A stretch of DNA of 46,374 nucleotides from the NCBI GenBank assembly GCA_964405375.1, contig CAYONQ010000010.1, positions 1 through 46,374 on the forward strand, read 5' to 3'. The position numbers were made by a program, and so were the translations under genes. Shown in pieces: positions 35,773-43,514 of the stretch (position 1 is its first letter; every line of letters begins with the position of its first letter). The notes beneath the pieces were generated by a model that was not told where the DNA came from, searched no databases, and was given only the letters and a program-made list of their open reading frames with translations. The DNA comes from CAYONQ01 sp964405375. GTDB lineage: Bacteria; Planctomycetota; Phycisphaerae; Sedimentisphaerales; Anaerobacaceae.

Positions 35773-37071
35773 TTACACTTCGAATCTTATTTCGCCGCCG
35801 ACGATTGTCTTTTCGACCTTGCCGGTGACTTTCCAGCCGTGATAGGGGCAGTTTCGGCTCTTGGAGCGGAACTTGTTCACGTCGATTTCATACTCGGCGT
35901 TCGGGTCGATAATGGTAACATCGGCCTGCTTGCCTTTGCTGAGCGTGCCCTTATCGACGCCGATTATTTTAGCTGGTCCGGCCGTCATCAATTCTATAAG
36001 CCGGGGCCAATCCAGAACGCCCGGCTCGATAAGCGCTTTTGCATATAGCCCTAATGCACACTCCAAACTCGCTATTCCGAAAGGAGCGGTCAAAAACTCC
36101 AGCTCCTTTTCGCTCTGCAAATGCGGGGCGTGGTCGGTTACCAGAGCGTCAACCAGACCCTCGGCAATCGCTGCCTTCAGGGCCTCGATATCTTCAGCCA
36201 TCCGCAGCGGCGGATTGACCTTATAGTTGGTGTCATACTCGGCGCAGCACTCTTCCGTTAAAAGCAAATGATGAGGCGTCACCTCGCAGGTAACGGGTAA
36301 AGAGTCCTTTTTAGCGGCCCTTATCAGCTCGACCGAACCCGCCGTCGATATGTGCTGGGCGTGATAGCGAACGTTTGTCTTTTTGACAAGCTGAATATCG
36401 CGCCACAGCATCGCTTCCTCTGCCAGCTTATCAATCCCCGGCAGCCCCAGTATCGTCGAATAATAGCCCGCATTCATCACGCCATTTCCGGCAAAAGCGT
36501 TATCCTGACAGTGCTGCGATATGACGACGTCAAACATACCGGCGTACTTCAGCGCCCGCAGCATCACGGCGGGGTCCTGCACGCCGTCGCCATCGTCGGT
36601 AAAGCCGACCGCCCCCGCCTCTGCCATAAATCCCATTTCCGCAAGCTCGACACCGGCCCTTGCTTTGGTGATAGCGCCCATTGTATAGACGTGGGTCTTT
36701 CTTGCCTGCCTTGCCTTTCGATGGACGTATTCGATGTCGGTCTCATTCTCGATAGGCGGGTTTGTATTCGGCATACAAACGACCGAGGTGAACCCGGCCG
36801 CCACCGCCGCCGCCGAGCCGCTCGCTATCGTCTCTTCCTCTTCATCGCCCGGCTCGCGAAAGTGAACATGAATATCAATCAGCCCCGGCGTCACCAGCTT
36901 ACCGGCGGCCTCAATGATAGTCTGTGCAGATTTTTCGAGTTTGCCGACCGCAGCAATCTTGTCACCGACGATAAGCACATCGCATTCTTTATCGACGCCA
37001 TTAGCAGGGTCGATTACACGCCCATTTTTTATCAAAAGTTCGTTGTTTGTTGTTCGTTGCTTGTTGCTCAT
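35773..37071 (-). CDS. pyrC: dihydroorotase
   Basis: Catalyses ring closure of carbamoyl-aspartate to dihydroorotate, step three of pyrimidine synthesis. The 432-residue amidohydrolase has the zinc ligands in DIHVHFREPG, the RYHAQHIST segment, and LVTDHAPH with the catalytic aspartate, as in the larger bacterial class. The ATG at 37071 is preferred over a TTG overlapping pyrB. No clear ribosome-binding site is seen, so coupling to pyrB is likely. The first codons (SNKQRTTNNE) are low-complexity. Third gene of the pyrR-pyrB-pyrC operon. Confidence 0.94.
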   Translation of the reverse strand: MSNKQRTTNNELLIKNGRVIDPANGVDKECDVLIVGDKIAAVGKLEKSAQTIIEAAGKLVTPGLIDIHVHFREPGDEEEETIASGSAAAVAAGFTSVVCMPNTNPPIENETDIEYVHRKARQARKTHVYTMGAITKARAGVELAEMGFMAEAGAVGFTDDGDGVQDPAVMLRALKYAGMFDVVISQHCQDNAFAGNGVMNAGYYSTILGLPGIDKLAEEAMLWRDIQLVKKTNVRYHAQHISTAGSVELIRAAKKDSLPVTCEVTPHHLLLTEECCAEYDTNYKVNPPLRMAEDIEALKAAIAEGLVDALVTDHAPHLQSEKELEFLTAPFGIASLECALGLYAKALIEPGVLDWPRLIELMTAGPAKIIGVDKGTLSKGKQADVTIIDPNAEYEIDVNKFRSKSRNCPYHGWKVTGKVEKTIVGGEIRFEV

Positions 37072-37088
37072 AGTAAAATAATCAATAA

Positions 37089-38048
37089 TCAATTACCGAG
37101 TGCAGCCGCCTGATTAACCAAAAACAATACTGCCATCCGAACAGCCAGTCCGTTTTTCACCTGCTGCAGGATGACACTGTTCGCTCCGTCGGCCACCTCG
37201 CTTTCCATCTCAAGGCCCCTGTTAATAGGCCCCGGGTGCATAACCAGAATATCGGGTTTTGCCTTTTTCATACGCTCCACGGTCAGGCCGAAATAGTGTG
37301 AATACTCCCGCACCGAAGGAAAAGGATTACCGCCCAGCCGTTCAAACTGAATTCGCAGCATATTTACCACATCAACCTTCTCGATAACGTCATCGAGCGA
37401 ATAACTTACACTAACGGGCAGCTGTTTTACCTCTGCCGGCATAAGCGTCGGCGGGCCGACGAAAATGACCTCGGCCCCGAGTTTCGCCATTGCCCACATA
37501 TCACTGCGCGCAACGCGCGAGTGGGCGATATCGCCGACAATCGCTATCTTCAAACCTTCCAGTGTTCCTTTTATCTTGCGAATGGTATAAACATCGAGAA
37601 GCCCCTGCGTGGGGTGCTCGCAGAAGCCGTCGCCGGCGTTGACAACACAGGCGTTTATATTTCTGCTCAAGAAGACCGACGCCCCGCCGGCATTGTGCCG
37701 AATCACAACAATGTCAATCCCCATCGCCTCGAGATTCCTGGCGGTGTCCAAAAGCGTCTCGCCTTTGCTGACGGAGCTGACTTTTTCGGTGAACTCTATA
37801 ACGTCAGCGCTCAATCGGCTTGCGGCCAGGGCGAAGCTGTTTCGCGTCCGTGTGCTGTCTTCAAAAAACAGATTTACCACAACCTTGCCCCGCAGAGGCG
37901 GCGCCTTCTTGACCGAGCGCGTGCTTATCTGCTCAAAACCCTTAGCGGTATCAAGAATATACGTAATCTCCTCGGCGCTGAGTTGCCGTAAGCCAAGCAG
38001 ATGCTTGCGATGCCACTTGAACTGTTTGCTTTTTCTTATTAACGCCAT
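37089..38048 (-). CDS. pyrB: aspartate carbamoyltransferase catalytic subunit
   Basis: Joins carbamoyl phosphate and aspartate. It has the carbamoyl-phosphate loop FEDSTRTRNSF, SVSKGETLLDTARNL, the HPTQGLLD motif, VGDIAHSRVARS and MHPGPINRGLE, all hallmarks of the enzyme. The ATG at 38048 gives 319 residues. No regulatory subunit PyrI is seen, so it is probably of the unregulated trimeric kind next to a dihydroorotase, as in many bacteria. Lies between pyrR and pyrC. Confidence 0.95.
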   Translation of the reverse strand: MALIRKSKQFKWHRKHLLGLRQLSAEEITYILDTAKGFEQISTRSVKKAPPLRGKVVVNLFFEDSTRTRNSFALAASRLSADVIEFTEKVSSVSKGETLLDTARNLEAMGIDIVVIRHNAGGASVFLSRNINACVVNAGDGFCEHPTQGLLDVYTIRKIKGTLEGLKIAIVGDIAHSRVARSDMWAMAKLGAEVIFVGPPTLMPAEVKQLPVSVSYSLDDVIEKVDVVNMLRIQFERLGGNPFPSVREYSHYFGLTVERMKKAKPDILVMHPGPINRGLEMESEVADGANSVILQQVKNGLAVRMAVLFLVNQAAALGN

Positions 38049-38095
38049 AATCTCGCATCTCGTGAATCGTATCTCGAACAATGAAGCACGATTCT

Positions 38096-38623
38096 TTATT
38101 CGATAACAACTTCGTCTTTTCCATCTGACTCGACGAGGTTGACCTGCACTAATTTGCCGGGTGCGACATCGGTCTTGTAGCCGGTGTAATCGGCCTGTAT
38201 GGGAAATTCCCTGCCGGCCCTATTAACAAGCACCGCCAGTTTTATCGCCTTTGGTCTGCCTAAATCTATAAGGGCGTCCATTGCCGCACGGGCCGACCGG
38301 CCGGTGTATAGAACATCGTCAACCAGAATAATAATCCTGTCATTTATATCAAAGCCGATTTCAGTGGTCCGCACCTGCGGCTGGGTGGCGCCCTGTGGAG
38401 AATTCAAATCGTCACGGTAAAGCGTTATATCCAGAGTCCCGCAAGGAACATCCCTGTCCAGCTTCTTCGATAATCGGCTCGACAATCGCTGGGCGAGAAT
38501 CTCCCCCCTGCTGCGAATGCCGATTACGGTGATATCCACTGGGGCAGGAATGTCGGAAATAATGCGACTTGCCAGATTGTCCAGCGTACGCTCGATTTGT
38601 TCGGAATCCAGGATTACTTTCAT
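38096..38623 (-). CDS. pyrR: PyrR, uracil phosphoribosyltransferase / pyrimidine operon regulator
   Basis: A 175-residue phosphoribosyltransferase with the PRPP loop ILVDDVLYTGRSARAA (about 100-114) and GIRSRGEILAQRL, the PyrR-specific block. In Bacillus PyrR binds leader RNA when UMP is bound and stops transcription of the pyr genes. Here it is the first gene of the operon. The leader between the predicted promoter and the ATG is only about 35-40 bases, too short for the classical attenuator, so any PyrR control would act differently, or further down the mRNA. Confidence 0.93.
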   Translation of the reverse strand: MKVILDSEQIERTLDNLASRIISDIPAPVDITVIGIRSRGEILAQRLSSRLSKKLDRDVPCGTLDITLYRDDLNSPQGATQPQVRTTEIGFDINDRIIILVDDVLYTGRSARAAMDALIDLGRPKAIKLAVLVNRAGREFPIQADYTGYKTDVAPGKLVQVNLVESDGKDEVVIE

Positions 38624-38668
38624 AATTATGGCAAACCTTTAGCCAAAAATAGCTGAAATACCGACTTG

Positions 38669-38696
38669 AGTATAGCAACTGCGACAAACAAAGCAA
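38669..38696 (-). promoter_or_regulatory. likely promoter of the pyr operon
   Basis: On the minus strand TTGCTT (38691-38696), a 16-base spacer, then TATACT (38669-38674), about 45 bases before the pyrR ATG. Confidence 0.5.
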
Positions 38697-38800
38697 GATT
38701 TCTGAATTAAGTTTCCAATAACGGCCTTTTTGATACTGAAAACGCAGACTTCTGAATCACCCTGCAAAATGGCCCATCATCTGAGCATCTGAGACTAAAC

Positions 38801-38829
38801 TTGACAGCGGCCTGCCGATAAGATAAACT
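38801..38829 (+). promoter_or_regulatory. promoter of the HPt / NtrC pair
   Basis: TTGACA (38801-38806), a 17-base spacer, then TAAACT (38824-38829): a near-ideal sigma70 promoter about 80 bases before the HPt gene. Confidence 0.6.
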
Positions 38830-38911
38830 ATCTACAAGGGTTATCAACGTGGACTGCGATGCCAAGGATGGATGAGTTAGAAGCGGTTTCACAACAGGAT
38901 ATTTTGGCAGA

Positions 38912-39301
38912 ATGAAAGACAATGATAAGACCTCTGATTCGTTATCAAACCAACGGCCGCTATCCAGCCCCAACCATGAGCAGGCCTGGGTGGAGCTTAC
39001 GGCGAAATACCTCAACGACCTGCCCCGCCAGCTCGACGGAATCAGGTCTATACTGGAGTTAAAGGATTACGCCAGGATTAAAAATCGGGCCCATCGCATC
39101 AAAGGTACTTCCGGGACATACCGCCTCGATACTATTTCTAAAAGCGTTGCCCGGCTGGAACGGTTGGCCGACAGCCGAAATCCGCACACAATTGCCAGCG
39201 CCATAAACAAGGTTATGCGGTTGGTCGAACTGGAGACCAAAAGAGTGAACTCACGAATGTTCTCCTCAGCCGGCAGCGGCGAAAGGAATACGAATGGCTG
39301 A
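38912..39301 (+). CDS. stand-alone HPt phosphotransfer protein
   Basis: A 129-residue histidine phosphotransfer protein. The core is AHRIKGTSGTYRLDTIS, with the phospho-accepting histidine (H61) in the usual HxxKG context, then a four-helix-bundle type sequence. The first 20 residues are disordered. Such proteins pass phosphate between hybrid kinases and response regulators. It overlaps the NtrC-type regulator gene by eight bases, so that regulator is its obvious partner. No histidine kinase is near. Confidence 0.85.
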   Translation: MKDNDKTSDSLSNQRPLSSPNHEQAWVELTAKYLNDLPRQLDGIRSILELKDYARIKNRAHRIKGTSGTYRLDTISKSVARLERLADSRNPHTIASAINKVMRLVELETKRVNSRMFSSAGSGERNTNG

Positions 39302-40685
39302 CCCCGTCCCGTTTATTCTAACAGTAGATGACGACCCACATCTGCTGGCTATTATCGAACATCACGTAGCGCAATGGGGATACACTCATCGGGGAGCGGG
39401 CAGTTCAGCCGGGATGTGGAAATCGCTCGAACGGATAATTCCGAATGTCATCCTGCTCGATGTCTCACTTGGCGACGCCGACGGCACTGTGCTGGTCTCA
39501 CAGTTGAAACAACAGTTCCCGAATGTTCCGGTGATTATGATAACGGCGCATGCTACCATTGAGACGGCGGTAAAGAGTCTCAAAAGCGGGGCCTACGACT
39601 TCATCTGCAAACCGCTGGACTTTGACCGCCTGCACATCGAAATCGACAAGGCGATTAAGCAAAATCGGCTTTCACTTCAGGTAAGGGCCTTTCAATCTGC
39701 CCGATATCGCACCGACTTCCACGGTATGATTGGCCGCAGTGAATCGATGCGAGAGGTTTATCGGCTTATCGAGACCGTTGCTCCGACTGACGCAGCCGTG
39801 CTAATTCTTGGTGAAACCGGTACAGGCAAAGAGCTTGTGGCCCGTGCAATTCACGAATGCAGCAGGCGGTGCCACGGCCCCTTTGTCGCCGTCAATGCTC
39901 CGGCTATCCCTCACGAGCTTATCGAAAGCGCCTTGTTCGGCCACGAGAAAGGGGCGTTCACCGGGGCACATCAACAGCACATCGGATTCTGCGAGCAAGC
40001 CAACGGAGGAACGCTGTTTCTCGATGAAATCTGCGAAATGAATTACGATGTTCAGGCCAAGCTGCTGCGATTCCTTCAGGACCACGTAGTGCAACGGGTT
40101 GGTGCAAAATCTGCTCAGACTGTTGACGTTCGGGTAATAGCTGCGACAAATCGCAACCCAAAGGCACAAATACAAACCAACAGGCTTCGCGAAGATTTCT
40201 ACTATCGCCTCAGTGTGATAAGCATCTATGTTGCCCCTTTGAGGCAGCGACCCCTTGATATCGCCTTGTTGACGCGCTATTTCCTTGACCTCAACGTGGC
40301 TAAATACGGCAAGAGTATGTTCTCTGTCTCGCCGGCGGCTATGAAACTGCTCAAGACCTATGATTGGCCCGGCAACGTCCGCCAGCTTGAACATCTCATC
40401 GGCCAGATTGTTATTACCAATAACACTACCGAGCTCACAGACGAGATGCTGCCTCCCGAAATAACCGAAGGGGCCTCACGGCGCAGCCCACCTATCGATA
40501 CTGAAACCGGCTATGAGCCCAGCGAGCATATCCCCTCGATTCGGGAAGTGGAACACCGTCTGATTCTTCATGCCCTTGAATTAACATCGGGCTCGGTCCC
40601 TGAAGCCGCCAGGCATCTCGGGCTAAGCGAGGCAACCCTCTATCGAAAAATAAAGAAGCTGAGAGCGGCCGGACAAATAACGTGA
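39294..40685 (+). CDS. NtrC-family sigma54-dependent response regulator
   Basis: A 463-residue regulator with three domains. The receiver (1-120) has the acidic pocket DDD (12-14), phospho-acceptor D56 in ILLDVSLGD and K106 in CKPLD. The AAA+ domain has Walker A GETGTGKE (173-180), the sigma54-contacting GAFTGA loop (220-225) and GGTLFLDEI. The C-terminal Fis-type helix-turn-helix (PEAARHLGLSEATLYRKI) binds DNA. All motifs needed to activate sigma54 polymerase are intact. Similar regulators (PrsR) control PEP-CTERM/exosortase genes in other bacteria, and a PEP-CTERM gene lies 0.8 kb downstream, but I found no -24/-12 promoter there. Confidence 0.93.
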   Translation: MADPVPFILTVDDDPHLLAIIEHHVAQWGYTHRGAGSSAGMWKSLERIIPNVILLDVSLGDADGTVLVSQLKQQFPNVPVIMITAHATIETAVKSLKSGAYDFICKPLDFDRLHIEIDKAIKQNRLSLQVRAFQSARYRTDFHGMIGRSESMREVYRLIETVAPTDAAVLILGETGTGKELVARAIHECSRRCHGPFVAVNAPAIPHELIESALFGHEKGAFTGAHQQHIGFCEQANGGTLFLDEICEMNYDVQAKLLRFLQDHVVQRVGAKSAQTVDVRVIAATNRNPKAQIQTNRLREDFYYRLSVISIYVAPLRQRPLDIALLTRYFLDLNVAKYGKSMFSVSPAAMKLLKTYDWPGNVRQLEHLIGQIVITNNTTELTDEMLPPEITEGASRRSPPIDTETGYEPSEHIPSIREVEHRLILHALELTSGSVPEAARHLGLSEATLYRKIKKLRAAGQIT

Positions 40686-40800
40686 CAGATAAAATTTCAG
40701 CCCGTTGTTACATGCTCAAACTGACCGTTGGTCAGTTTGAAAATGTAAAAATCAAAGTGCAAAATGCAAAATTGCGGAATGTATTGTCAAAAATCGACTT

Positions 40801-40840
40801 ACATTTAACCCGCCCCTCGGAGGGGCGGGATACATTTAAC
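40801..40840. repeat. palindrome flanked by 9-bp direct repeats
   Basis: CCCGCCCC (40809-40816), loop TCGGA, GGGGCGGG (40822-40829) is a perfect hairpin. On both sides lies ACATTTAAC (40801-40809 and 40832-40840). This looks like a short inserted palindromic element with a target duplication, though the sequence is too short to exclude chance. No T run follows. Confidence 0.55.
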
Positions 40841-40916
40841 ATTTGCTACCTGTGGCAGAGCTACAAATCGGTCAGTTTGAGTTACCTGGTCAGCCCGAAA
40901 TTTTTTAAAATTTTTC

Positions 40917-40945
40917 TTGAATGTCGATAAAAGGCCGGTTAAAAA
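40917..40945 (+). promoter_or_regulatory. possible promoter of the riboswitch operon
   Basis: TTGAAT (40917-40922), 17 bases, then TAAAAA (40940-40945). A weak match, placed sensibly upstream of the boxA-like word and the riboswitch. Confidence 0.35.
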
Positions 40946-40953
40946 ACAGTTAC

Positions 40954-40965
40954 TTGCTCTTTGAA
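40954..40965 (+). promoter_or_regulatory. boxA-like element TTGCTCTTTGAA
   Basis: Nearly the boxA antitermination consensus (TGCTCTTTAACA), placed at the expected start of the transcript. The identical 12 bases occur at 14129-14140, before the candidate small RNA. Confidence 0.5.
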
Positions 40966-40980
40966 AAGTATATAACCTGA

Positions 40981-41180
40981 CTGCAGGTCCCGAGGCCGTT
41001 GCTTCGGGATAGTCAAACGGGAACCCGGTTGAAATCCGGGACGGTCGCGCCGCTGTGAGCGTCTGTTTCGATATTTGTCGAAAATCCGAGAGACGTTTAT
41101 CCACTGTCTGCAATAAACGGACGGGAAGGAGTCTCGAGGTAAGACGCAAGTCAGAAAACCTGCCTGTGGTTAGTTGTGCA
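40981..41180 (+). promoter_or_regulatory. cobalamin riboswitch
   Basis: The aptamer core is unmistakable: CGGGAACCCGGTTGAAATCC (41018-41037), then GGGACGGTCGCGCCGCTGTGA, and at the 3' side AAGTCAGAAAACCTGCC (41148-41164), matching the B12-box consensus AGYCAGGAGACCTGCC. The first hairpin is GGTCCCGA ... TCGGGAT. Between the core and the B12 box is a variable arm with paired CGTCT/AGACG-type segments. Such riboswitches bind adenosyl- or other cobalamins and normally switch the downstream genes off. The next gene starts 330 bases downstream, with two candidate terminators in between. Confidence 0.93.
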
Positions 41181-41272
41181 TATACAGTAGGGTTCCATTT
41201 TGCGGGCTCCCAGGCGCAGGAAAGAGGTGCGTTCGGTCGGCCTTGGTGGATTGCGACAGCCGGCAAAGTGGG

Positions 41273-41312
41273 ACTGTGGTGTTCTCGCGACTGGGACACA
41301 TCGCAGTTTTTT
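41273..41312 (+). terminator. first candidate terminator of the riboswitch expression platform
   Basis: ACTG..GTGT (41273-41282) can pair with ACAC....CAGT (41297-41307), followed by a run of T up to 41312. The alternative pairing TGCGA (about 41252) with TCGCA (about 41301) would disrupt it, as expected of a switch. Confidence 0.5.
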
Positions 41313-41341
41313 GATTTCGACTTTTGAATTTTGGATTTCAG

Positions 41342-41377
41342 AACCGCCGTTTCTCTCGCGAGAACGGCGGTTTTTTT
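41342..41377 (+). terminator. strong intrinsic terminator before the DUF4465 gene
   Basis: AACCGCCGT (41342-41350) pairs with ACGGCGGTT (41364-41372), with further pairing TCTC/GAGA inside, followed by seven T (41371-41377). It lies between the riboswitch and the first gene and is a likely off-switch. Confidence 0.85.
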
Positions 41378-41509
41378 ATTGCCGGTGCCCTCGCGATAAG
41401 GGCCGGCTAAAACGAAAGGAGCTAAACGAGAATACATACACAAGCGGGAAAAAGAGAACTATGAAAGGTAATTTGTAGCTTACTTAAATTGAAGAAAGGA
41501 AAGAGAATT

Positions 41510-42292
41510 ATGGCTTCGAGGAGATTGATAAGTTTGGTTTGTGTGTTTGTTGTTTTTGTGATGGCAGGTGCTGTAAATGCTACAATAGTGACTGATCTTG
41601 AAGATTTAACTCTTGCATCTGAATCCTATTGGAACGGCTCAAGCAACCCAACCGCGGGTGGTTTTACCAGCGGAAGTGCATGGTTTAACAATAACTATGA
41701 CACTACTTTTAGCTCCTGGGACGGTTTCGCCTACTCCAATATTACCGATACTACAACAAGCGGTATGGCCGGTCAATATAATGCAATCACAGGAGCCGGC
41801 CAGGGCGGCTCCGAGAATTATGCCGTTGCCTGGGTCGGTTGGAGTGAACCACCAACTATAACTCTGGATGATGCGGGTGTGCTCGATAGTTTGTATGTGA
41901 CCAATAATAACTATGCGTACTACTCAATGCTTAATGGCGATGCCTTCGCTAAAAAGTTCGGCGGTGACAGCGGCGATGACGAGGACTGGTTTCTATTGAC
42001 AATTACGGGTAAAGACGCTGTGAGCGATGTTACCGGCACGGTTGATTTCTACCTGGCTGACTATCGCTTTGCCGACAATGGTCTTGACTACATTGTAGAT
42101 ACATGGGAGGCCGTTGATTTAACCTCGTTAGGTACGGTTAAGAGTCTGGAGTTTACACTCACCTCCAGCGATGTCGGCGACTATGGTATGAATACGCCGG
42201 CGTATTTTGCGATGGATACCGTCGTGCCTGAGCCAAACGCGCTGATACTGATGGGACTCAGTGGATTGCTTCTTAGAAGAAACAGGGCATAA
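41510..42292 (+). CDS. DUF4465 surface protein with PEP-CTERM anchor, under B12 riboswitch control
   Basis: 260 residues, with a signal peptide (RRLISLVCVFVVFVMAGAVNA) and a C-terminal PEP-CTERM sorting tail: VPEP, a hydrophobic stretch (NALILMGLSGLLL), then RRNRA. An exosortase would process this tail and leave the protein at the cell surface. The body reads as DUF4465: SYWNGS, GGFTSGSAWFNNNYD, WDGFAYSNITDTTTSG, QYNAITGAG, and a later beta-rich half (DSLYVTNNNYAY, DWFLLTITG, VDFYLADYRF). From memory, DUF4465 proteins recur in B12-uptake loci, and the Bacteroidetes B12-binding surface protein BtuH is related. AAGGAAAGAG precedes the ATG at 41510, which I prefer to the TTG seven codons upstream. 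Corrinoid binding is inferred. Confidence 0.85.
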   Translation: MASRRLISLVCVFVVFVMAGAVNATIVTDLEDLTLASESYWNGSSNPTAGGFTSGSAWFNNNYDTTFSSWDGFAYSNITDTTTSGMAGQYNAITGAGQGGSENYAVAWVGWSEPPTITLDDAGVLDSLYVTNNNYAYYSMLNGDAFAKKFGGDSGDDEDWFLLTITGKDAVSDVTGTVDFYLADYRFADNGLDYIVDTWEAVDLTSLGTVKSLEFTLTSSDVGDYGMNTPAYFAMDTVVPEPNALILMGLSGLLLRRNRA

Positions 42293-42332
42293 ATAGTCCT
42301 TGCCATTTGACATAAATGTATTACCTCGGCAA

Positions 42333-42364
42333 GTGGGTGGGGCTATGTTAGTAGCCCCACCCAC
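42333..42364 (+). promoter_or_regulatory. 13-bp perfect hairpin abutting the next start codon
   Basis: GTGGGTGGGGCTA (42333-42345), loop TGTTAG, TAGCCCCACCCAC (42352-42364), with the ATG of the next gene only three bases later. There is no T run. It takes the place where a ribosome-binding site would be. Confidence 0.75.
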
Positions 42365-42367
42365 AAT

Positions 42368-43504
42368 ATGAAAGCGAAAACGATGCCTGGCATAAAAACA
42401 CAAATAGCATATCTGACAGTTTGTCTTTGCTTGACGGCTGTTGCCAGCGCCGGAGCTTATAATGAAGCAGGGGTAAACGGTTATATTGGAGACGATTGGC
42501 GGCACGCTGACCCGTGTGATTCGGATGCAAATTTAAATCCGATATTTCGCGGCTGGGCTACCGGCGTGGAAAGCTACAATCCGACACCGGAAGTAGGAAG
42601 TGATTGGGACGATCCGGATAAGGCGGTGGGGCCCGCTACCGGCAATCATCTTGATATTGTCAGTCTGGGCGATTTAGACCAAGACCAGATTGGCCAAGGC
42701 GTTCCGCCAGGCCGGATAACTTTGTTGTTCGGAGACCCCTGTGACTCCAATGACCCAAATCACATTCGCAATTTAGAAGGCTATGATTTTGTGATTTTCG
42801 AGAATGCCTTCATTTCTGAGTTCACGAATCCGATTTATGGTTTTGTGGCTGGAGAAGTTTTTGCCGAACTCGGATATGTGGAAGTTTCATCTAACGGTAG
42901 TGATTTTGTAAGATTTCCTCCCATATCTTTAACCAGTGGACCTGTCGGTATATTGGGGACCATTAATATTACCGACGTTTTTAACCTTGCCGGCAAGCAT
43001 CCCAACGGCTATGGCATCTGTACCGGTACACCATTCGATTTACGCGGAATTGCAGATAAGCAGATGGTTAAAGACGGTACTGTCGATATAAATAACATAA
43101 GCTATGTTCGGATAGTTGATATCCCAGGAAGTGGTGATTTTAACGATGTGGCTGCAGAGCACATTGACCCCAACAGCTGGCCTGGCTGGGATTACTATAT
43201 GAATAATCATCCGATTTATGATGCCTGGGAAACATTTGATTCAGGTGGAATAGATTTGGAAGCAATAGGTGTTCTGCACAAGCAGGAGCATCCAGCTGAC
43301 ATCAACCTGGATGGAATTGTTGATTATTATGATTTGTTTGTGTTTACCTTTGCCTGGCTGAGTCGTTTTGGAGAAGACAACTGGATAGCCAGATGCAATC
43401 TTGCCGAGCCGAAAGACCTGTCTGTTGATTTTTCGGATTTTGCTGTGTTCGCTGCTCACTGGCTAAAAACCGAGAATTGGCGCAGCCAATATAACAATCG
43501 ATAA
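42368..43504 (+). CDS. cell-surface protein with dockerin-like tail, second gene of the B12-riboswitch operon
   Basis: 378 residues with a signal peptide (QIAYLTVCLCLTAVASA). The body (about 30-300) is a surface-protein family I know only as 'cell surface protein' beside DUF4465 and BtuB genes in other phyla. Blocks seen are DDPDKAVGPATG, VSLGD, GRITLLF, GYDFVIFENAF, GEVFAELGYVEVSSNG and the calcium- or sugar-type segment GSGDFNDVAAEH. From about 310 two EF-hand-like units follow (DINLDGIVDYYDLFVFTFAWL and VDFSDFAVFAAHWL), a dockerin-like tail. The ATG at 42368 follows a strong hairpin and has no ribosome-binding site; an ATG at 42383 is an alternative. A role in holding corrinoid at the surface with the DUF4465 protein is inferred from context. 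Confidence 0.8.
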   Translation: MKAKTMPGIKTQIAYLTVCLCLTAVASAGAYNEAGVNGYIGDDWRHADPCDSDANLNPIFRGWATGVESYNPTPEVGSDWDDPDKAVGPATGNHLDIVSLGDLDQDQIGQGVPPGRITLLFGDPCDSNDPNHIRNLEGYDFVIFENAFISEFTNPIYGFVAGEVFAELGYVEVSSNGSDFVRFPPISLTSGPVGILGTINITDVFNLAGKHPNGYGICTGTPFDLRGIADKQMVKDGTVDINNISYVRIVDIPGSGDFNDVAAEHIDPNSWPGWDYYMNNHPIYDAWETFDSGGIDLEAIGVLHKQEHPADINLDGIVDYYDLFVFTFAWLSRFGEDNWIARCNLAEPKDLSVDFSDFAVFAAHWLKTENWRSQYNNR

Positions 43505-43514
43505 AATCGATTCT

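Larger units (their letters stand above)
40686..40953. other. spacer upstream of the cobalamin riboswitch
   Basis: No credible gene; the open frame continuing from the regulator end lacks coding character. It contains direct repeats of GGTCAGTTTGA (about 40729 and 40870), the palindrome at 40801-40840 and a weak promoter at 40917. Confidence 0.5.

Noticed and set aside
40682..40930. Open frame running on from the NtrC-type regulator
   Set aside because: It crosses the GC-rich palindrome and repeats, shows no coding character and lacks a ribosome-binding site.
41200..41478. Open frame between the riboswitch and the DUF4465 gene
   Set aside because: It overlaps both candidate terminators of the expression platform, so the RNA structure explains the sequence better.
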